DNA of 64,000 nt from Shewanella waksmanii ATCC BAA-643 (GTDB lineage: Bacteria > Pseudomonadota > Gammaproteobacteria > Enterobacterales > Shewanellaceae): the NCBI RefSeq assembly GCF_000518805.1, contig NZ_JAEH01000002.1, positions 124,001-188,000 on the forward strand, in the 5' to 3' direction. Below are positions 16,931 through 24,823 of this stretch, in pieces. Position numbers and translations under genes: made by a program. Each line of letters opens with the position of its first letter. Positions within the stretch are counted from its first letter, which is position 1. Below the pieces are notes generated by a model that made no database searches, had not been told where the DNA came from, and saw only the letters and a program-made list of their open reading frames with translations.

Positions 16931-17344
16931 ATGGCTAAGCTGACAAAAAAAGCTATACAGCGTGGATTTACGCTTATTGAGTTGTTAATCGTTATTGTGA
17001 TACTTGGTCTCTTAATGTCTTTAGTAGCACCCACGATGTTTTCTAAAGTAGATTCATCCAAGATTAAAACTGCTGAAGCTCAAATGCAGATGCTACAGAC
17101 TTCACTTGATACCTACCGTCTTGATATAGGTTCTTACCCTGAATCTTTATCTGAATTGCGTACATCCAATAAAAAAGGGTGGGATGGCCCATATTTGCCG
17201 CGAGAAGTGCCTCTTGATCCTTGGGGTAACCCTTATAACTATTCGCGCACAACCAACAACGGTGAACCATTCTCGCTATCGTCATACGGCCGTGATGGAC
17301 AAGAAGGTGGTGAAGGTGACGATGCGGATATTATTCACCGATGA
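16931..17344 (+). CDS. gspG: Major pseudopilin GspG
   Basis: Main subunit of the T2SS pseudopilus. The short basic leader ends in the prepilin peptidase site QRG|FTLIE (Glu5 of the mature protein present), followed by the hydrophobic helix. The C-terminal part holds the GspG signature DPWGNPY and SSYGRDGQEGGEGDDADI, the acidic loop that binds calcium in GspG. At 137 aa it is standard length. ATG at 16931 is chosen; a longer frame upstream overlaps the SLBB gene and would destroy the leader. Its TGA overlaps gspE (ATGA). Confidence 0.95.
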   Translation: MAKLTKKAIQRGFTLIELLIVIVILGLLMSLVAPTMFSKVDSSKIKTAEAQMQMLQTSLDTYRLDIGSYPESLSELRTSNKKGWDGPYLPREVPLDPWGNPYNYSRTTNNGEPFSLSSYGRDGQEGGEGDDADIIHR

Positions 17345-18999
17345 GCAGATTGCATGAACTTTTGATTGAAGCCAACGTTACTGAAGCTGATATAGAAAAA
17401 GCATCTACCTATCAGAAAAAGTATGGCGGCAGGTTAGAGCAGTTGCTTGTGAATATGGGCGCTTTGTCAGAAGATGCTGTAATTGACACTTATGCAAAGC
17501 TATTAGGTGTTGATACAGTTTCTGGTGAGCAGCTTGATAATGCGGTGCTAAGCTCGGAAAAGTTGGATTTAAATATCAACTTTTTAAAAGAGAATAAATG
17601 GTTTCTTTGCAGTGATACGGATAGCATTGTCTTTATTTGTAATAGCCCGTTTAACATGTCTGTAAGGCAGTATTTGCAAAGAAAAAATCTTCAATACACA
17701 ATCCTACTAGCCCATGAGGCAGAGAGTCAGTTGTTAGCTAATCGGCTAGATGCTGAAACTAGTCAGGTTATGAGTGATGTCAATGAGCTAAGTGATCTTG
17801 AAGAAGATAAATTAAGGGAGCTTGCAAGTGAAGCCCCGGTGGTTAATTTACTCAATTCATTGATTACTCGCGCCGTTAAAGCGGGGGCATCAGATATGCA
17901 TCTCGAACCTTGGCAAGGTCGCTATCGAGCTCGTTTTCGTATTGATGGGGTTTTACACGAAGTAGAGACCATATCTTCTCGGTTACAACTTCCATTGGTA
18001 TCTAGATTGAAGATCCTTTCTGGAATGGATATTGCTGAGAAAAGGCGGCCACAAGATGGCAAGATTGAAATGCGTATTGCGAGTACAGACCTTGATATCC
18101 GTGTTTCTGCGCTACCACTAAGCGAGTCTGAGAGTGTCGTTCTTCGATTTTTGAAAAAAGACTCGGTTACTTACGATATGTCAGTGTTAGGTTTATCTGA
18201 GGATATTCAAGGCTATCTAAAAGAGGATTTGACCAATACCGCTGGCGTGATCCTGCTTACGGGGCCTACAGGTAGTGGTAAAACAACGAGTCTTTATACT
18301 TTTTTGAACGAACTCAATAAGCCTGAAGTAAAAATTATTACGCTGGAAGATCCGGTCGAATATCAGTTGGATGGTATTAATCAGGTTCAGGTTAAGCCTG
18401 AGATTGGTTTTGACTTTTCCGCGGGTATACGCAGTATTGTACGTCAAGATCCAGACATCATTATGGTGGGGGAAATTCGAGATCAAGAAACGGCTAGAAT
18501 TGCAATGCAATCTTCCCTAACAGGTCACTTAGTATTCAGTACTGTTCATACGAATGATGCCCCCAGTGCGTACACCCGATTGATGGACCTTGGTGTTGAA
18601 GAGTTTTTACTTAATGCGGCAATCGTATCTATTGTCGCGCAGCGGTTAGCTCGTAAGCTTTGTCCTCACTGCGCTAAACCGCACACTGACGCTCTGGCAT
18701 TAATTGAGAAATATAAGCTTGATCAAATTGCCAGCCAAACTGGTGTAGAAGAAATTAATCTATTTGAAGCCGTTGGCTGTGAGATGTGTGGCGGAAGCGG
18801 GTATAAAGGACGTACAGCGGTTATAGAATACCTGCGGTGCGACGATGACCTTAAACAGATTCCTAAAAACCATGATTTTGTTCTCAAGGCGCGCGCGCTC
18901 AACAAAAAACATGGGCGTCGCACATTGATGGAAGACGGCTTTTATAAGGCAATTCGAGGTATATCAACCATTGAAGAAGTCATAAGGGTTGCAGGTTAA
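17341..18999 (+). CDS. gspE: T2SS assembly ATPase GspE
   Basis: Cytoplasmic hexameric ATPase driving pseudopilus assembly. The N-terminal MshEN/N1E-like domain (about 1-150) docks to GspL in the family. The Walker A GPTGSGKT is at 308-315, the Asp box LEDPVEY at 335-341 and the Walker B-type DPDIIMVGEIRD at 370-381. The tetracysteine zinc site is CPHC (441-444) with C480-x-x-C483. Length of 552 aa fits GspE. The gene overlaps gspG by four bases and gspF by one, so the cluster is a tightly coupled operon. Confidence 0.96.
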   Translation: MSRLHELLIEANVTEADIEKASTYQKKYGGRLEQLLVNMGALSEDAVIDTYAKLLGVDTVSGEQLDNAVLSSEKLDLNINFLKENKWFLCSDTDSIVFICNSPFNMSVRQYLQRKNLQYTILLAHEAESQLLANRLDAETSQVMSDVNELSDLEEDKLRELASEAPVVNLLNSLITRAVKAGASDMHLEPWQGRYRARFRIDGVLHEVETISSRLQLPLVSRLKILSGMDIAEKRRPQDGKIEMRIASTDLDIRVSALPLSESESVVLRFLKKDSVTYDMSVLGLSEDIQGYLKEDLTNTAGVILLTGPTGSGKTTSLYTFLNELNKPEVKIITLEDPVEYQLDGINQVQVKPEIGFDFSAGIRSIVRQDPDIIMVGEIRDQETARIAMQSSLTGHLVFSTVHTNDAPSAYTRLMDLGVEEFLLNAAIVSIVAQRLARKLCPHCAKPHTDALALIEKYKLDQIASQTGVEEINLFEAVGCEMCGGSGYKGRTAVIEYLRCDDDLKQIPKNHDFVLKARALNKKHGRRTLMEDGFYKAIRGISTIEEVIRVAG

Positions 19000-20195
19000 T
19001 GCCAACATTTAAGTATACCGCTTATGACTCGCACGGTGCAAAAATCGATGGCATGATCGATGCTGACACGCAAGGTACAGCGACAAAGTTACTAATAGCG
19101 CAAAAGCTCAAGCCTGTGTCTATAACTAAAGCTGCCAACAGCGCGAGTTTGCCAGGTTTAGGAAAGAAAAGTGTTGGCCTAGAAGATATTGAGTTTATGA
19201 CCTCTGAATTAGCTTTGCTACTAAAAAGTGGAGTCAGAATTGATAGGGCTATTGGTATTTTGGCAAAGAACAAAAGTCGTGGTGCTCTGTCACAACTACT
19301 TGTCCAAATGCACACCGATGTAAAGCGCGGTGAAGGCATTGCAGTGGTATGCAGCAAGCATCCTAAAGTGTTCGACAATTTATATGTCAGTATGGTCAAA
19401 CTGGGGGAGGCCAGTGGCACTTTAGATAAGGTTTTCGCCAAACTTTCTGAAGATCTAAGATTCCGAAGAGATTTAAAGCGCAGCTTAATTCAGGCTTTAA
19501 CCTACCCAACAGTAATCTTCTTTGTGTGCATTACCTGTATCTTATTTGTATTCAATTATATTGTTCCGCAAATGAGTGGCCTGTTTGAAGGGATGAAAGA
19601 TCTGCCTTTTTATACTCAATTATTGTTGGATATCAGTCGTTGGGTACAGGATTATCAATTGATTGCTGGTGGGGCCATATTCGGTGCGGTGGCTTTGCTT
19701 TACTATCAAAGGGAGTCTGATCGAGTTAAATTTGACCAGCTCATATCAAAAGCTCCTTTGGTAAATAGTGTTGTTGTAATGATTGAACGTATTCGATTTA
19801 ATGCTGCAATGTCTATGATGTTGAATGCTGGTATTAGCGTAGATAAAGCGATTGAACTTGCGACTGAGAGTGTAGGTCATAGCGATATTCGTAGCGGTCT
19901 TCAAAGTGCAGGAGCGGCGATTAAAAAAGGCGCAGGCTTAACAGAGTCGCTATCAAAAAGCGTTATTTATCCCGACTTTTTTGTTTCGTTGTTAGAGGTT
20001 GGTGAAGAAAGTGGCGAATTATCACCTGTCTTCGATGAAGTCGCTGAGCGTTCTAGAGATGACTTTCAAAGTTGGGCAACTAAATTTACCTCGTTGCTCG
20101 AGCCATTGTTGATCCTGGTTATGGGGGGCATTGTTGGCGGTGTGGTTGTTGTTATGTTGCTTAGTATTGTTTCAGTAAACGACATTAGTTTCTAG
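18999..20195 (+). CDS. gspF: T2SS inner-membrane platform protein GspF
   Basis: A 398-residue polytopic protein with two T2SF domains (about 60-185 and 265-385), each followed by membrane segments. The conserved GEASGTLDKVF near 130 and the matching GEESGELSPVF near 330 mark the duplicated fold. The N-terminus PTFKYTAYDSHG is typical. It forms the export platform together with GspL and GspM and is turned by GspE. Start ATG overlaps the gspE stop (TAATG). Confidence 0.95.
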   Translation: MPTFKYTAYDSHGAKIDGMIDADTQGTATKLLIAQKLKPVSITKAANSASLPGLGKKSVGLEDIEFMTSELALLLKSGVRIDRAIGILAKNKSRGALSQLLVQMHTDVKRGEGIAVVCSKHPKVFDNLYVSMVKLGEASGTLDKVFAKLSEDLRFRRDLKRSLIQALTYPTVIFFVCITCILFVFNYIVPQMSGLFEGMKDLPFYTQLLLDISRWVQDYQLIAGGAIFGAVALLYYQRESDRVKFDQLISKAPLVNSVVVMIERIRFNAAMSMMLNAGISVDKAIELATESVGHSDIRSGLQSAGAAIKKGAGLTESLSKSVIYPDFFVSLLEVGEESGELSPVFDEVAERSRDDFQSWATKFTSLLEPLLILVMGGIVGGVVVVMLLSIVSVNDISF

Positions 20196-20196
20196 C

Positions 20197-20580
20197 ATGA
20201 AGAACATACGTCTTCTTAAAGGTTTTACACTCATAGAGTTACTTGTAGTGTTGGTTATCATTGGAGTTGTCATGGCGTTAGCCGCGCCTCCATTAGTACG
20301 CACAATCGAGTCATCACAATCTCGTAGTGAGGAGTTAAGGTTAGCAAGTCGATTGAAAGTGTTTTCAGCAAAGGCTTTCGTTAATGAATCAAACGTGGTG
20401 TTAAATTTTGAAGGTCAATCTATGACAGTAGCTATTGCAAATCAGCAACAGAAATTTAAGTTTGACCACATTAGCTTTCCTAAACAAAGAGTTGTTTACG
20501 GACCCATCGGGCTCCCAAACGTGCCTGAGTTAACAGTACGCTCAGGCAAGCATGAGCATACCTTAACACTATACCCATGA
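20197..20580 (+). CDS. gspH: Minor pseudopilin GspH
   Basis: A 127-residue prepilin-like protein. The leader ends LKG|FTLIE and is followed by a hydrophobic helix. The globular part is small, with strands and no GspG signature. It lies between gspF and gspI, the normal slot of gspH once gspG has been moved to the front of the operon. Assignment to H is from position and size; sequence alone supports only a type II/type IV pseudopilin. Confidence 0.85.
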   Translation: MKNIRLLKGFTLIELLVVLVIIGVVMALAAPPLVRTIESSQSRSEELRLASRLKVFSAKAFVNESNVVLNFEGQSMTVAIANQQQKFKFDHISFPKQRVVYGPIGLPNVPELTVRSGKHEHTLTLYP

Positions 20581-21008
20581 ATCGAATGACCAAACAAAAA
20601 GGTTTTACCCTATTAGAAGTGCTTTTAGCGTCATTTATTCTGTTTCTAGCATTGACAGCGATGACTATGGTGTACCAAGGTGCTTTGACCTCCAGCCGGG
20701 TCGCTGATAGGAGTATTGCTGTTCACCAAATAGTGGGCTTTGCTACTGCTGATATAAAAAAACGACTGGCAGATGGCCCAGAATTACCCGATGAAGAAGT
20801 CTCCGGTGGTGGTAGAGTTGGCGAAATTTCTTTTAGTTGGAAAGCTAGCAAAGTACTTGATAGCCGGGGGCAAACAATCTTAGGCGCAGATGGCGACTTT
20901 GTCCGTCCTGACACTCGGTATCAAATATGGGCAGTCACCTTGACTCTGAAATTACAAGGCTACAGAAAGCCTCTCCAGTATAGGATTTTTCGATGGCAAG
21001 AAAAATAG
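20577..21008 (+). CDS. gspI: Minor pseudopilin GspI
   Basis: A 143-residue pseudopilin with cleavage site QKG|FTLLE and the GspI-like helix EVLLASFILFLALTAM. It overlaps gspH by four bases (ATGA) and gspJ by 16. In the family GspI nucleates the GspI-J-K tip complex. Position before gspJ and gspK supports the call. Confidence 0.85.
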   Translation: MNRMTKQKGFTLLEVLLASFILFLALTAMTMVYQGALTSSRVADRSIAVHQIVGFATADIKKRLADGPELPDEEVSGGGRVGEISFSWKASKVLDSRGQTILGADGDFVRPDTRYQIWAVTLTLKLQGYRKPLQYRIFRWQEK

Positions 21009-21694
21009 AAGCTGGTTTTTCACTGGTTGAACTGCTAGTCGCGTTAACTATTATGTCGCTTACCATGCTTGTAGGTAGCTACGCTTTTTCAACGTTTAGC
21101 AATAAATGGGGCCAAGATATGGGACGCTTTGCCTCGACATTTTCTCAAGCTAAGCAAACTACATTATTACCAAGAGTGATAAGAGGGATATATCCGTACG
21201 TAGTTGAAAACGATACTGGCAATGCACGCATTTATTTTGAAGGTAACAGTGATGGTTTCGTTGGCGTTGTGCAAAATAGCATGTTTGATTCACAGACCCC
21301 GGCTGTGATTCGACTTTCTGTCGTTCAAGAACAGGATTTTACCTATTCTCTAATTTACGAAGAGTGGCAAATGTATGATGCTATTTTTACTAAGTTAACC
21401 GAAGATTTCGATTTTACCCATAGATTTAATGTGATGAGTAACTACTCAGATATACAATTTGAGTATTATGGTTGGTATTCTGCAGATGTTCGAGGTCGAG
21501 TGGCTTCTGCTCCTATAGGTCAACCCGAAAGAGGTTGGTATCGTAATTATAATAGTTTAGCGAAAAATTTGTTACCCGAAAGACTACGAATTACTCTGAC
21601 GCGAGGTGAAGAGAAGCTGCGATGGGAATTCAATGTTGTAGACCAACATCCAAGATGGCTTTTGTGGAACGATGGACAAAATGATGAAGTATAA
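20993..21694 (+). CDS. gspJ: Minor pseudopilin GspJ
   Basis: A 233-residue pseudopilin with cleavage site EAG|FSLVE and the helix LLVALTIMSLTMLVGSYAF. The globular domain is larger than in H and I, as expected for GspJ, and includes RGWYRNYNSLAKNLLPERLR. It overlaps both neighbours, consistent with stoichiometric production of the tip complex. Confidence 0.87.
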   Translation: MARKIEAGFSLVELLVALTIMSLTMLVGSYAFSTFSNKWGQDMGRFASTFSQAKQTTLLPRVIRGIYPYVVENDTGNARIYFEGNSDGFVGVVQNSMFDSQTPAVIRLSVVQEQDFTYSLIYEEWQMYDAIFTKLTEDFDFTHRFNVMSNYSDIQFEYYGWYSADVRGRVASAPIGQPERGWYRNYNSLAKNLLPERLRITLTRGEEKLRWEFNVVDQHPRWLLWNDGQNDEV

Positions 21695-22544
21695 GCAAAG
21701 TGGAATCGCGCTATTGCAGGCATTGCTTATTACACTGGTCATAATCGTGATGGCGATCGGTTTTTCATATAATGCTAGAGACCAAGTAGAGATTGCGGCG
21801 GATTTTGTCGCCCGTACGGAAGCGGATTTAAAGCTCGATTCAGCTAAATCTGACATCATGTATTGGTTGTCGGTAAAAGAAGTTCACAAAATTCGACCAA
21901 GTGGAGTGCCTAAAGGCTGGAATTTATATGGTAAGCCCTTTACTCTAGAAAAAGGTATTACAGTATCCATACAGGATATTGCGGGCTTATACCCGATAAA
22001 TTTGCTCGGAGAAGCGTCAGATAGACGCTGGTTAACTGCGATAGGTATTCCTGATAGTCAAGCTACGACCATAGCTGCTGGACTAGCTAGCATAAAGAAT
22101 CAGTCGTCTAGCAGAGTGGGGTGGGCTAGCAACGATAGCGTAAAAAGGAATATGCAATTCTTAGAGCATGAATTTAGAGTTGCAGGTGTCCCGGAGCAAT
22201 TTATTGGCAGAATGAGTGATACCGCTACCATTTACCCGACGACATACTTGAACCCCTTGAATATGCCGGATAATTTATTACCGCTTTTGTATCCGAGGGA
22301 TGCAGTGACAGCGGTTGTTGATGCACGCAATCAAGGTCAACTTACGCAATCAATGTTAAGGCAATTAACAGGCATATCGAATTATGACCGTTTTTTTATG
22401 AACATTCAGATGCATCCTGTCGGTTTATATCGAGTGGAAGTGCAGTCTGAAGTCAACGATATTAAAGTTAATCGTTTGCTTGAGCTTATGTTGTTACCAA
22501 GAACTAAACCTTATATTTATGTTTTGCAAGAGCGCAATGTATAA
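21672..22544 (+). CDS. gspK: Minor pseudopilin GspK
   Basis: A 290-residue pseudopilin at the tip of the pseudopilus. The leader ends KQSG|IALLQ; GspK characteristically lacks the Glu at position 5, and here Gln/Leu occur. The body holds the alpha-domain with VSIQDIAGLYPINLL, typical of GspK. Three possible ATGs exist (21672, 21681, 21684), all giving a proper leader; the first is reported. It overlaps gspJ by 23 bases. Confidence 0.88.
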   Translation: MDKMMKYKQSGIALLQALLITLVIIVMAIGFSYNARDQVEIAADFVARTEADLKLDSAKSDIMYWLSVKEVHKIRPSGVPKGWNLYGKPFTLEKGITVSIQDIAGLYPINLLGEASDRRWLTAIGIPDSQATTIAAGLASIKNQSSSRVGWASNDSVKRNMQFLEHEFRVAGVPEQFIGRMSDTATIYPTTYLNPLNMPDNLLPLLYPRDAVTAVVDARNQGQLTQSMLRQLTGISNYDRFFMNIQMHPVGLYRVEVQSEVNDIKVNRLLELMLLPRTKPYIYVLQERNV

Positions 22545-22566
22545 AAGCTCAATAACAAAAGGATAA

Positions 22567-22582
22567 GGAAGAGTCTTCTTCC
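22567..22582 (+). promoter_or_regulatory. Hairpin enclosing the ribosome binding site of gspL
   Basis: GGAAGA (22567-22572), loop GTCT, TCTTCC (22577-22582), immediately before the TTG start at 22583. The likely SD is in the 5' arm, so the stem would hide it. This may lower or regulate GspL translation relative to the pseudopilins. Confidence 0.5.
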
Positions 22583-23701
22583 TTGACGCAATCTTTTACG
22601 GAAAATAAATTGAATTTACAAATAGTGAATAAAGCACTTAATCGAGTTGCTTATATTACAAATCACACAAAGTCACTTGTATATGGGGCGGATAAAAACG
22701 TCTCATTTAGCGAAGAGTCAAGTGTTCGACATTGGATCGTGGTTTTAGGTCGCCAACACTATAGCGAAGTCCAAAGCTCGTATCCAATAGCAGATCCGGT
22801 AGATGCGATAAAAGCAGCTAAGTTTGAAGTAGATGAAACGGACCAAATTCACTTTTACAATGCATACCAGCTTGATGAGCAGTCTTGCTCTGTCACCATT
22901 TGGTCAGTTAATAAAGAGACGGTAGAGCAACTTTGTCCAAAAGCTTTTTATATTGTTCCTGAGTCCTATTTGTTAGCTGAAAAAAACTCATTAGCCGTTG
23001 TTGATCTAGAGGGGCAACCTAATGTGTATATTGCGAAGGGAGCAAAGGGGCCTGTCTCATATATCGAAGACAGCTTTATTGATACCGCAGAATCATTTTG
23101 TCAATTAGCCGAAATAGCGCTACCCGAAAATATTGTCAGTATTGACGGGCGTTCTATTGCAAAAAGCTTGTTTCATGGAATGAAACGAAATCTGTCAAAA
23201 TCACTAATTCAATTTTTCTATTTTGGGAGTGGAAACCAGCAGAGCTTGAATGTTCCTTATAAAGCTATCGGATTGACATTTGTCGCTGTTGTAGCACTCT
23301 GCAACGCGATGTTTAGTAGCTTTTTAATGTATCAAGAAAAAAGTGTCACAACTGAATTCGAAGAGAAACGCACTCAAGTCGAACAAGTATTGGACTCACA
23401 GAATGAATTAGCCCAGCAGATAGAACTAAATAGATTGCTGTCATCTCAAATAAGCATTGATGATACACCTTGGCGCGCAATTGAAGTTGTTGGCAGTGCA
23501 GTTAATGCAGGTATGCAAATCACTAACCTTTCCTATCAAAATGGGGAGTATCGTTTGGCTGGAGTAGCCGAGAAGGCAACGACAATACTGAGCTTACTCT
23601 CGTCTCATGAGGCGGTACAAGCTGCAAGTTTTGCGGGGCCGGTGAGAGAATCTCGAACTGGTGAACGCTTTAGTATTAACTTTAAGACTAAGGCCTTTTG
23701 A
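22583..23701 (+). CDS. gspL: GspL-like T2SS inner-membrane protein
   Basis: A 372-residue bitopic protein. The cytoplasmic part (about 1-215) has the place of the actin-like GspL domain but is divergent. A membrane segment is at about 229-250 (AIGLTFVAVVALCNAMF). A coiled coil (about 255-290) and a small periplasmic ferredoxin-like domain follow. The layout corresponds to GspL, equivalent to a PilM-PilN fusion. It should bind GspE and GspM. The start is TTG inside the hairpin context described separately. Assignment is by architecture and operon position. Confidence 0.82.
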   Translation: MTQSFTENKLNLQIVNKALNRVAYITNHTKSLVYGADKNVSFSEESSVRHWIVVLGRQHYSEVQSSYPIADPVDAIKAAKFEVDETDQIHFYNAYQLDEQSCSVTIWSVNKETVEQLCPKAFYIVPESYLLAEKNSLAVVDLEGQPNVYIAKGAKGPVSYIEDSFIDTAESFCQLAEIALPENIVSIDGRSIAKSLFHGMKRNLSKSLIQFFYFGSGNQQSLNVPYKAIGLTFVAVVALCNAMFSSFLMYQEKSVTTEFEEKRTQVEQVLDSQNELAQQIELNRLLSSQISIDDTPWRAIEVVGSAVNAGMQITNLSYQNGEYRLAGVAEKATTILSLLSSHEAVQAASFAGPVRESRTGERFSINFKTKAF

Positions 23702-24288
23702 TGAAAGAGTTATTGAATAAGAAAAACCTGCTTATCGTTGTGGCAGTGTTAGTTGTTATCAAATTTGGTTTGACTCCAGTTTGGGAGTGGCAAGACACTA
23801 AAGTGAACCAAATAAAGCAATTGAAAAGCCGCCTAGATAGGGCAGAAGCACTTTCAGAGCAAGGGTCCGAATTTGAGAGCGTACTTGAACAGGCAAAATC
23901 TATCAATAAAAGCCGCCTTGATGCTATCCATGTGAGCCAAGATATTTCCGCTTTAAAGTTAGCGAAGATGGAAGAGTTAGACAGGCTCCTAGCAAGTTTT
24001 GATGTGCGAATAACCAGTTCTTCATGGTTAGCAGACTCAGGCTCAGATTTAACGGTGCTCAACCTCAAGCTAAGTGTCCGCGGTTCTACTAAAAATTTAT
24101 TCAAATCGGTACTTTCTATCCGGCAAATGCCTCAAGCTACAGTAATTAATGACCTATCTTTTCGGGTTGTACGAATGCAAGGAGATACCCTTGGAGACGC
24201 GGGAGGTAGCATGGTGGTGAGTTTCTATGTTTTAGGCCCTGAATTGGCTGCCAAATATGGAGTGGAGGTTGCAAATGCTGATGAATAA
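23701..24288 (+). CDS. gspM: GspM-like T2SS inner-membrane protein
   Basis: A 195-residue bitopic protein with a short cytoplasmic N-terminus, membrane segment at about 8-25 (NLLIVVAVLVVIKFGLTPVW), coiled coil to about 75 and a periplasmic domain. This matches GspM/PilO organisation. The ATG at 23701 overlaps the gspL TGA, which supports joint synthesis of the L-M pair. Sequence conservation in this family is low, so the name rests on architecture and neighbours. Confidence 0.82.
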   Translation: MKELLNKKNLLIVVAVLVVIKFGLTPVWEWQDTKVNQIKQLKSRLDRAEALSEQGSEFESVLEQAKSINKSRLDAIHVSQDISALKLAKMEELDRLLASFDVRITSSSWLADSGSDLTVLNLKLSVRGSTKNLFKSVLSIRQMPQATVINDLSFRVVRMQGDTLGDAGGSMVVSFYVLGPELAAKYGVEVANADE

Positions 24289-24823
24289 TCGCTGGATACA
24301 AATGACGGCGGCTATTTCACTACTGCTATGTTCTTTGGACTTTGTTAATCGATATGAAGTAGGTGGGGAAGACCGGCAAGGGCGTACATTAGACACCGTT
24401 GAAAGCGAACAGGTATTTTCGCCTTTTGCTGATGAGCGAGTAAATAAGATACTGGCGCAATTTGAAAAGTTCGATGTTCCCATTGAAGAGAAAGTGGCTA
24501 ATAAGCCCGCTACAAAACCCAAACCTAATCCAAGATTAAGTAAAGAGTTTCAGAATAAACAAAAAGGTAACTTATCCAAGTTATTTATTGGAGATTATTC
24601 GTACAGACCCTTGGGCGTGTTCGACGCAGATGCAAAATTTGCACTGTTGGAGCAACGACACTTAAAGAATAGAAAAACTAAGCGTATAAAAGTCATTGAA
24701 GGTCAAAAGATTTCAGACTACCAAGTGACAAGTATCGAATTGAACTCGATTAATATAGCTGCAGGGAAAAGGAAGATTACCCTGCGGCTATTTGATATTA
24801 AACAGAAAGCGAATAATAAATGA
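24275..24823 (+). CDS. gspC: GspC-like protein (HR domain, no PDZ)
   Basis: A 182-residue bitopic protein linking the inner-membrane platform to the secretin. The membrane segment is at about 8-26, followed by a Lys/Pro-rich linker (near 80-100). A homology-region domain at the C-terminus (about 105-180) shows YRPLGVFDADAKFALLEQR and VIEGQKISDYQVTSIELNS, typical of GspC/PilP. The PDZ or coiled-coil module of classical GspC is missing. ATG at 24275 follows TGGAGG at six bases. Its position directly before the secretin parallels pilP-pilQ. Confidence 0.8.
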   Translation: MLMNNRWIQMTAAISLLLCSLDFVNRYEVGGEDRQGRTLDTVESEQVFSPFADERVNKILAQFEKFDVPIEEKVANKPATKPKPNPRLSKEFQNKQKGNLSKLFIGDYSYRPLGVFDADAKFALLEQRHLKNRKTKRIKVIEGQKISDYQVTSIELNSINIAAGKRKITLRLFDIKQKANNK

